NCBI GenBank assembly: GCA_963678275.1
Contig: OY782765.1
Coordinates: 372,001 to 436,000 of the forward strand
Direction of reading: 5' to 3'
Origin: G963677445 sp963678275
Lineage (GTDB): Bacteria; Bacteroidota; Ignavibacteria; Ignavibacteriales; Melioribacteraceae
DNA length: 64,000 bases
Shown piece after piece: positions 9,797 to 16,186 of the stretch (positions are counted from its first letter, which is position 1; every line of letters begins with the position of its first letter). A program made the translations under genes and the position numbers. The notes beneath the pieces are model-generated. The model was not told the DNA's origin, searched no databases, and saw only the letters and a program-made list of their open reading frames with translations.

Positions 9797-10435
9797 ATGT
9801 TAAAAGTCGCGATTGTAGAAGATAATGATGGTATCAGGGAAGGCCTGAAAATACTCATTGACGGAACTGAAGGATATAACTGTGTCGCGGCATTCCGGGA
9901 TTGTGAATCACTTCTCGAGATTGCCGCCGAATTAAATCCGGATGTTATTTTAATGGATATTGATCTTCCCGGCATGTCCGGTATTGAAGGTATTAAAAGG
10001 CTGAAAGAAATAAGTCCCGCCTTCAACATCCTGATGCTGACTATTTATGATGAGAATGATGTGATCTTCGAGGCGCTTGTCGCCGGGGCGTGTGGATACC
10101 TGGTGAAAAAAACTCCTCCCGCCAGATTGCTTGACGCTATCAGGGAGGTTAGCGAAGGGGGATCCCCGATGAATTCACATATCGCGAGAAAGGTCGTGAA
10201 TTTTATCCGTAAAAGCAACCAGATACCTATTCATGAGGAAAAAATTGAGCTGACCCCGAGGGAGAAGGAAGTGCTGGCCGGACTTGTGGAGGGCTACAGC
10301 TATAAAGCGATTGCCGATACTTTATATATAAGCGTTGAGACTGTCAGGTTTCATTTCCGGAATATTTATAAAAAACTGCATGTCCATTCACAGTCGGAAG
10401 CCGTTATTAAAGCTATCAGGGAAGGGCTGGTCTGA
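9797..10435 (+). CDS. NarL/FixJ-family response regulator
   Basis: 212 aa. A receiver domain (1-120) has the acidic pocket 'VEDN' and phosphoacceptor Asp54 in 'LMDIDLPGMSG', and Lys in 'VKKTPP'. A LuxR-type HTH (about 150-212) has the classical 'LTPREKEVLAGL' start and 'ISVETVRFHFRNIYKKLHV' recognition region. It lies 52 bp after the HisKA_3 kinase, the standard partner type, so phosphotransfer from that kinase is the obvious inference. Targets are unknown; the GH13 gene and the kinase itself are candidates. A diverged paralogue lies at 13725 beyond the repeat island. Confidence 0.95.
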   Translation: MLKVAIVEDNDGIREGLKILIDGTEGYNCVAAFRDCESLLEIAAELNPDVILMDIDLPGMSGIEGIKRLKEISPAFNILMLTIYDENDVIFEALVAGACGYLVKKTPPARLLDAIREVSEGGSPMNSHIARKVVNFIRKSNQIPIHEEKIELTPREKEVLAGLVEGYSYKAIADTLYISVETVRFHFRNIYKKLHVHSQSEAVIKAIREGLV

Positions 10436-10459
10436 TTTTAAAAAATCAGAATATGAGTG

Positions 10460-10580
10460 TTCCATTAGGAGTTAAATTCTTCGCAAAATGGCAGAAATGC
10501 AATTAATAATTAATAATGAACAATTAAAAAGGCAAAGACTACCGCAGATTTTTCTGATTTCCCTGATTTCGCTGATTTAG
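10460..10580 (+). repeat. Dispersed module R1, copy a (period-7 then period-9 array)
   Basis: Begins 'TTCCATTAGGAGTTAAATTC', then 'GCAAAATGGC', then four 7-bp units (AATTAAT, AATTAAT, AATGAAC, AATTAAA) at 10501-10528, then four 9-bp units sharing 'TGATT/AGATT' (10542-10577). The same order recurs at 10948 and 49761. No coding capacity. Confidence 0.8.
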
Positions 10581-10600
10581 GCGGAAGAAAGGCCACAAAA

Positions 10601-10656
10601 GGAATTAGAAATTAGGAATTAGGAATTAGGAATTAGGAATTAGGAATTAGGAATGA
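10601..10656. repeat. Heptanucleotide tandem array, (GGAATTA)n
   Basis: Eight consecutive 7-bp units, six of them exact GGAATTA; the second is GAAATTA and the last GGAATGA. Confidence 0.95.
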
Positions 10657-10683
10657 AAAGAATGTTATGAAACCTATTTTTGA

Positions 10684-10984
10684 TTTTTTAACCTTAGTAG
10701 CATAGGAAAACCCCCGACCAAACTAAACCTTATTAACATTATTCAAACGGGCGAGATGTTCTAAGGAATTATCTAATGATCGGGTAAAAACTCAGGACAG
10801 GAATGGGAAGATTAAAAAGATTGACCGGGTATATGTCAGCCATAGAAATCTAAATCGAAGTCGGCATCGAAATCGGGTTCTTTAATAAATCTGAGAATTG
10901 TTTTCATTCTTCACTAACCACTATTCACTTCTGACTAAGCCAGATTATTCCATTAGTAGTTAAATCCTACGCAAAATGGCAAAG
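10684..10984. repeat. About 300-bp direct repeat, copy 1
   Basis: Matches 11361-11663. The first third is diverged with scattered substitutions and small indels. From 10791 onward (194 bp) I see a single mismatch. It contains a 6-bp-period stretch (AAATCG AAGTCG GCATCG AAATCG, 10852-10875) and a 7-bp-period stretch (TTCACTA ACCACTA TTCACTT CTGACTA, 10910-10937). No plausible gene; function unknown. Confidence 0.9.
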
Positions 10985-11080
10985 ATTCAATTAATAATTA
11001 ATAATGAACAATGAACAATGAACAATTAACAAGGTCAAGTGAGCCGCAGATTTTTTTATTACGCAGATTTCTTTGATTAA
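10948..11080 (+). repeat. Dispersed module R1, copy b
   Basis: Same order as copy a. The entry sequence is 'TTCCATTAGTAGTTAAAT', then six 7-bp units (AATTAAT x2, AATGAAC x3, AATTAAC; 10989-11030), then a 9-bp-period stretch starting CCGCAGATT at 11044 with one 1-bp contraction. Its first 37 bp overlap the end of the 300-bp direct repeat. Confidence 0.8.
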
Positions 11081-11142
11081 GGTGGAAGAAAAGCCAGTAA
11101 ATCACCAAAACACAAAATTCCACAAAAAACTTAAAGAAACCT

Positions 11143-11285
11143 AAGCTGGCAAAGCCAGAACCAAAAAGAAATTCAAAAAAAACGTTCTCGTTCTCGTAAT
11201 CGTCCTCGTACCCGGCTTTATTTTTTTATGGCGAATTTTTCGAGTACGATAACGAGTACCGCTTCGCTGAGTACGAGTACGACTA
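11143..11285. repeat. Dispersed inverted element R2, copy 1
   Basis: Starts with a small hairpin (GCTGGC AAA GCCAG). The left arm has five 6-bp units (GTTCTC GTTCTC GTAATC GTCCTC GTACCC, 11184-11213). After a spacer, the right arm has three 6-bp units (CGAGTA CGATAA CGAGTA, 11241-11258) and two GAGTAC units (11269-11280). The right arm is roughly the reverse complement of the left, so the element can fold on itself. Related copies lie at 25816 and 62984. Confidence 0.8.
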
Positions 11286-11360
11286 TTTAAATCAATTTAC
11301 TCAATTCAATATTCTGCCAAAAAAAGCAAGAATATTATTGTTAAGTTGCCTAATTCTTTA

Positions 11361-11663
11361 TTTTTTAACCTTAGTAGCATAGGAAACCACCCGACTAAAC
11401 TAAACCTTATTATACCTTATTCAAACGAGCGATATGTTCTAAGAGATTATCTCATGATCCGGTAAAAAACTCAGGACAGGAATGGGAAGATTAAAAAGAT
11501 TGACCGGGTATATGTCAGCCATAGAAATCTAAATCGAAGTCGGCATCGAAATCGGGTTCTTTAATAAATCTGAGAATTGTTTTCATTCTTCACTAACCAC
11601 TATTCACTTCTGACTAAGCCAGATTATTCCATTAGTAGTTAAATTCTACGCAAAATGGCAAAG
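11361..11663. repeat. About 300-bp direct repeat, copy 2
   Basis: Second copy of 10684-10984, offset about 679 bp. The last 194 bp are near-identical to copy 1 while the beginning is more diverged. The end carries the entry part of module R1, truncated after 'GCAAAATGGCAAAG'. Confidence 0.9.
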
Positions 11664-11765
11664 TTTTATTTTACGGGGGAATTCTGTCGTCCCTGGCGGG
11701 ACTTTTGATCAACTTCTTAACTTATTTCCCCACAATGAATTGCGGGGCTATTATCTGAAAGCCTG

Positions 11766-13419
11766 TCCGCCGCGCAGGCTGTTGCAGATTATCGGGAACA
11801 AAAGTATATGTTTAGTGATATAATAGGTAGTAAATAATAAACTTGGAAATAGGAATAATGGGGTTTATTGAAGGAAATCGAGATCAACTGGGATTCATTG
11901 CTTATAGCCTGGATGATTTTGTAGAAGAAGATTCAAAAGCAAGATTTATCGTAAGAATAGTAGAAGAATTAGATTTAAGTTTACTCTACGAGCAATACAG
12001 TCCACAGGGTGGAGAAGCTTTTTGTCCAAAGGCAATGTTAGCCACACTGTTTTTCGGATATTCCCAAGGTATATCAGTTACCCGTGATCTTGAATACAAT
12101 TGCAAAAAGAACATGGATTTTATATATGTATCAGCAAACCTTCGACCGGATCACACTTCATTGAGCAGATTCAGAAAGCGTCATCTGACCCATATTCCAG
12201 GGCTTTTTATACAGATAGTACGGAAAGCAATAGAGATGGGAATAAGTGAGTTCATGGAAATCGCGATGGATGGATCAAAGATGGCCGCGGCAAGCAGTAA
12301 GAAAAAAAGTATGCGCTCCAACAAAATAGAAGAAAAACTGAAAGCAATAAAAGAAGATATCACCGAATACCTGAATCAAAGCGAAATAGAAGAAGAAAAG
12401 CTTGCCGAATTGGAAAAGAAAAAGGCTAAGCTGGAAGAAGCCCAAAGAATACTGGAAGAGCGAAAAGAGACAATAAAAGAAAACTGCAGGGATAATCATC
12501 AGGTAAATATAGAAGAACCGGAAGCTCCAATGCAAAAACCGGGAGGGGGGAAAAGCGCATTTCCGGGCTATAATCCACAAATATGCACCGATACGAAAAC
12601 CCAATTCATAGCAAACGCCCAGCTGACGCCAGACAGGAACGACGAAAAACAATTTATGCTTCAATATAATAATACGGAAAGAATTTTGGGCCCGAACAAA
12701 AAGAGGAGATATCTATCTGACGGAGGGTTTAACACCAATGACACAATATTTGAAATCTATTACAACCAGATCGACGCTTATGTAGGCAACAGACGTAATG
12801 GAAAAGAGACAAGTGAAAAGATTAAAAAGGGTTTAAAATTCGACAAAAGTGATTTTACATATGATAAAGAAAAAGACATCTATATATGTCCGTCAGATAA
12901 AAAGTTAGAGTTCAAAAAAACAGAAAAGAATAAATCTTTCAAGGGAAGAAAATATGTTTGCAATGATTGTGGGAATTGCGAATTCAGATCTCAATGTTTA
13001 TCGAAGAACAATAAAAGTGGGAAAAGAGAAATTCGACGAGATGATCGGGAAATCTATGTAGAAATGATGAGGGAAAAGGTGGAAACAGAAGAGGGAAAGG
13101 AAAAATTACTAATTCGTTCAACAACAGTCGAACCGGTTTTTGGTAATATCAAATGGAACCTGGGATATACCCGGTTTAGACTAAAAGGGTTGTTTGCGGC
13201 AAATGCTGAATTTTTGCTTATGTGTATTGGCCATAATCTCAATAAACTCTTCAAGCTGTTTGGAAAGGTTGATAATAGTCCGGATAGCATGGAAGTAGCA
13301 TCATGCTTCCCTAATATTTTCAATTATAAGAATATTTTGCCAAATAAATTACAAGTTTTATTTACATAAAAATATTTTCCATGTTTTTTTTGCCTCCCTG
13401 CAACAGCCTGCGCGGCGGA
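11766..13419 (+). mobile_element. IS1182-like insertion sequence with 22-bp perfect inverted repeats
   Basis: One transposase gene is bracketed by identical 22-bp inverted repeats at 11766-11787 and 13398-13419 (outer end TCCGCCGCGC, inner end GGCTGTTGCAG). The total of 1654 bp fits the family. A 19-bp near-perfect direct repeat, TCCCTGRCGGGACTTTTGA, occurs at 11690-11708 (outside the left end, not adjacent) and 13420-13438 (abutting the right end). This may be a pre-existing repeat rather than a target duplication. The element sits inside the repeat island between two response-regulator paralogues. I infer the boundaries from the inverted repeats. Confidence 0.75.
11858..13369 (+). CDS. IS1182-family DDE transposase
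   Basis: 503 aa from the ATG at 11858; a TTG at 11843 would add five residues but is less likely. The N-terminal part (about 10-130) resembles the DUF772/InsH N-terminal domain ('FCPKAMLATLFFGYSQGI', 'DHTSLSRFRKRH'). A charged coiled coil follows (about 150-215). The DDE catalytic residues are visible as 'AMDGSKM' (first Asp), 'YLSDGGFNT' (second Asp) and 'TVEPVFGNIKWN' (Glu), and a CxxC-xxxx-C cluster ('CNDCGNCEFRSQC') precedes the Glu. The frame is complete, so the copy could be active. No second transposase or cargo gene is inside the element. Confidence 0.93.
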   Translation: MGFIEGNRDQLGFIAYSLDDFVEEDSKARFIVRIVEELDLSLLYEQYSPQGGEAFCPKAMLATLFFGYSQGISVTRDLEYNCKKNMDFIYVSANLRPDHTSLSRFRKRHLTHIPGLFIQIVRKAIEMGISEFMEIAMDGSKMAAASSKKKSMRSNKIEEKLKAIKEDITEYLNQSEIEEEKLAELEKKKAKLEEAQRILEERKETIKENCRDNHQVNIEEPEAPMQKPGGGKSAFPGYNPQICTDTKTQFIANAQLTPDRNDEKQFMLQYNNTERILGPNKKRRYLSDGGFNTNDTIFEIYYNQIDAYVGNRRNGKETSEKIKKGLKFDKSDFTYDKEKDIYICPSDKKLEFKKTEKNKSFKGRKYVCNDCGNCEFRSQCLSKNNKSGKREIRRDDREIYVEMMREKVETEEGKEKLLIRSTTVEPVFGNIKWNLGYTRFRLKGLFAANAEFLLMCIGHNLNKLFKLFGKVDNSPDSMEVASCFPNIFNYKNILPNKLQVLFT

Positions 13420-13724
13420 TCCCTGACGGGACTTTTGAGAGATTTTGAAGTTATTACAAAAGAATAATTGTTTTTAAACTCTTCACTCGTCACTATCCAC
13501 TTCCGGCTCCGCCGGTATATGATTACGATTGTAATTGAAGACTTCAGAAGGAATGATTATTATTAACATACCTCCTGTTACTACCCTTTTATGTAGGAAA
13601 AAACAGATCAGAATAAAAAGGCTCAAAAAAATCCCTTCATTCATGTAGTAGATTAACTGCATATTTTATAATAGCTTGCTATTGTAAATAAGACCGGATG
13701 TTTTTTTTAGGAAATCATGGATTA
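13420..13724. other. Non-coding repeat remnant beside the IS
   Basis: Contains the 19-bp direct repeat shared with the other IS flank (13420-13438) and a 7-bp-period stretch (TTCACTC GTCACTA TCCACTT CCGGCTC, 13482-13509). That stretch is a diverged relative of the one at 10910-10937. No gene seen. Confidence 0.6.
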
Positions 13725-14330
13725 ATGGCAGATATCGTTATTATTGAAGATAATAAGACAATAAGGGACGGGCTTAAGATTTTGCTTGAGTCGGTCGAAT
13801 CCGGCAATAACGTAAAAACATATCCTGACTGTGAAAAATTCTTTTCAGAAGAGAAGGGAATAAAAAGCGATGTTATCCTTATTGACCTGGATTTACCCGG
13901 TATGTCGGGAATAGAGGGAATAAAAAAAATTAAGGAAAAAAACAGATCGGCATCCACAGTTGTACTGACTACCTTTGACGAGAATGAAAATTTATTTAAA
14001 GCCCTCTGCGCCGGCGCCCAGGGATATGTTGTAAAAAAAACCCCTCCTAAACAACTTGTAAATATACTGCGAAGCATTATACATAAAAGAAGTCATATGA
14101 GCGCTTATATCGCGCACAGAATAATTAAACAGTATTCGGCGGGAAAGAAAAAAGAAAAACGTTTAAGTAAACACTATTCGGCTCATGAGCTTGAAATACT
14201 TTCAAAACTTGCCGGCGGAAACAGTATGGGCGCGGTGGCGCTCGCGATTAATTCCAGTCTGGAAGAATTACAAAAGATAATATTTGAGATATACAGCAAG
14301 TTGAAATACAATTGCGATTGTAAAAATTGA
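13725..14330 (+). CDS. Response regulator with degenerate LuxR-type output domain
   Basis: 201 aa from ATG 13725 (a start at 13698 would add nine residues with no counterpart in the paralogue at 9797). The receiver keeps 'IIEDN', phosphoacceptor Asp54 in 'LIDLDLPGMSGIEGI', and the 'VVKKTPP' Lys. It is clearly paralogous to the upstream regulator through the receiver. In the C-terminal third the HTH pattern is eroded: 'LTPREKEVLAGL' has become 'YSAHELEILSKL', and the 'VETVRFHFRNIYKKL' recognition region has become 'LEELQKIIFEIYSKL', losing the conserved Thr, Arg and His. It may no longer bind DNA in the usual way. No kinase is adjacent. Confidence 0.88.
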   Translation: MADIVIIEDNKTIRDGLKILLESVESGNNVKTYPDCEKFFSEEKGIKSDVILIDLDLPGMSGIEGIKKIKEKNRSASTVVLTTFDENENLFKALCAGAQGYVVKKTPPKQLVNILRSIIHKRSHMSAYIAHRIIKQYSAGKKKEKRLSKHYSAHELEILSKLAGGNSMGAVALAINSSLEELQKIIFEIYSKLKYNCDCKN

Positions 14331-14484
14331 TTTGAATAATTATAACCTACCTGTTTAGGTAGGTAGAAGTTGAAGTTTTTATAAAAACGATATAAAATAC
14401 CCTTAATCGGGTAGTAGTCAGGAAATAATGTAATTTTTACATTAAATTTTAAATAATTTTTTTTCCGGAAATCTGTCTGATATT

Positions 14485-16167
14485 ATGAACGTGTCTGAGA
14501 TCATACGTAAACATATATTTTATTTATGTATACTGCTTTTTATTGCAGTTTCATGCGGAGAAAATGAGAGCGGAAAAAAAGTTATCGCTAAAGTAGGCGA
14601 TCATAAAATTTATCTCAGTGATTTTCAAAAACGTTATGAAGGATTCCTCGCGGCTTCGGGGGTAAAAGATCATATATATGTTCGGAAATCTGTTCTGAAC
14701 ACAATAATCGATGAAACGCTGCTCTTCAATTATGATAAAAGCAGCGGGGTAAAGGAAAATCCGGAATATCTAAAAGAACTTGAATGGCGGAAGAAGCAGG
14801 CCATACTGGCATATTTAAAGGACAGGGAAATATACGCAAAAATAATTCCGACCGAAGAAGAGCTGCGCAAAGCTTATTACAGAACAAATCAGAAGATAAC
14901 AGTTCGTCATCTTTTTGCCGCGACAGAAAATGAGGCAGAGGAATTATACAATTTATTAAAGGCGGGCGCTGATTTTGAGACTCTTGCCGCCTCGGTATTT
15001 ACCGATTCGACGCTAAGAGCCAACGGAGGATATCTGGGTGAATTTTCGTGGGGAGAACTGGACCCCGATTTTGAAGAAGCCGCCTTCAGCCTGAAACCGG
15101 GTGAAATATCAAAACCGGTGCAGACTGAATTCGGATACAGCATAATCAAACTGGAAAATATTGTTACCAATCCGATTCTTACCGAGCATGAATTTAACCA
15201 GAACCGCAACGGATTAAACAGAGCAGTCAGAATAAATAAAAAGAGGCCTGCTGAGAAAGCTTATATCAAATCGGTTATCGACACTAAAGAATTCAGCTTT
15301 AACGAGGGGATTCTTGAAAAGATACTTAAGAGTCTGCCCCATACTGAAAAGCTTGAACTGCTTGAGAAAGAAGAGCCTCTTCCCACGGGAGTGTGCATGA
15401 AATACAGGGATGATGAGTTCAGCGCCTCCGATATAATGGAGATGCTGGAAACAGTACCTGAATTTCACCTTGAAAAAGCGACCGATCTTTCTAAATTGAA
15501 AATAATTCTGAAAGGGCTCCTGCTTCAGCGGGAGTTATTGAAGATTGCCGAGAAGAAAGGTTATGATAATGAAAAGGCTGTTCAAAAGATTTTTAAGAAT
15601 CTGGAGCTAAATCTTTTTATGAAGTATAAACTTCAGGAAATAGTTTATGAGACAGAGCTTGAAGATTCGGTGGTATATAATTTTTACAAAGAGCATCCCG
15701 AAATGTTTTCTTCCCCGAGGGAGGTGAATGTAAGGGAAATCATCATAAATGATAAAAAACTGGCTGACGACCTTGCCGGTCGTCTGAAGAAAGGCGCCGA
15801 ATTCGGGAAACTTGCCCGAAAGTTCTCACTGAGAAAATTTTCCGCTCAAAATAACGGCGAAATAGGATTTGCACATTTATCAAAATTTGGTATATTAAAA
15901 GACAAATTTTGGAAGGCCGATATGAATAAGATAATTGGACCTGTGCAAGTTGAGGATATGTGGGGCATTTTCGAGGTTATTGGGCGAAAAGAAAGCAGTT
16001 TGATGAATTATGATGAAATAAGGGAGCTTGTGGAGCTTACCACAAAACATTTTACACAACGTGATCTTCTGGATGAGTATTCATCCGGTTTACGCACCAT
16101 TGCGGGAACTGAAATTGATACTGAATTATTAGGTTCCTACAAAACACTCGAGGACAAAGTTAACTAA
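14485..16167 (+). CDS. Periplasmic parvulin-type peptidyl-prolyl isomerase lipoprotein (SurA/PrsA-like)
   Basis: 560 aa. A lipoprotein signal with Cys24 ('FIAVSC') is followed by a SurA_N-like chaperone segment and two parvulin (PPIC) domains, at about 130-225 ('VRHLFAATENEAEEL ... GGYLGEFSWGELDPDFEEA') and about 408-505 ('VNVREIIINDKKLADDL ... GEIGFAHLSKFG'). The second is more diverged. Proteins of this type fold outer-membrane beta-barrels and exported proteins. It is the first gene of an apparent operon: the TonB receptor starts 19 bp after its stop, which fits a chaperone dedicated to the barrel proteins downstream. Confidence 0.9.
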   Translation: MNVSEIIRKHIFYLCILLFIAVSCGENESGKKVIAKVGDHKIYLSDFQKRYEGFLAASGVKDHIYVRKSVLNTIIDETLLFNYDKSSGVKENPEYLKELEWRKKQAILAYLKDREIYAKIIPTEEELRKAYYRTNQKITVRHLFAATENEAEELYNLLKAGADFETLAASVFTDSTLRANGGYLGEFSWGELDPDFEEAAFSLKPGEISKPVQTEFGYSIIKLENIVTNPILTEHEFNQNRNGLNRAVRINKKRPAEKAYIKSVIDTKEFSFNEGILEKILKSLPHTEKLELLEKEEPLPTGVCMKYRDDEFSASDIMEMLETVPEFHLEKATDLSKLKIILKGLLLQRELLKIAEKKGYDNEKAVQKIFKNLELNLFMKYKLQEIVYETELEDSVVYNFYKEHPEMFSSPREVNVREIIINDKKLADDLAGRLKKGAEFGKLARKFSLRKFSAQNNGEIGFAHLSKFGILKDKFWKADMNKIIGPVQVEDMWGIFEVIGRKESSLMNYDEIRELVELTTKHFTQRDLLDEYSSGLRTIAGTEIDTELLGSYKTLEDKVN

Positions 16168-16186
16168 ATTATTTAAGGAGTCCCTA

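Noticed and set aside
10460..11080. CRISPR array suggested by regularly repeated short units
   Set aside because: Units are directly tandem at 6, 7 or 9 bp with no spacers, and no cas gene is in the window.
11664..11765. Second IS end or target duplication left of the IS
   Set aside because: The 19-bp repeat here is 57 bp from the inverted repeat and resembles dispersed repeat words, so it was not taken as a target duplication.
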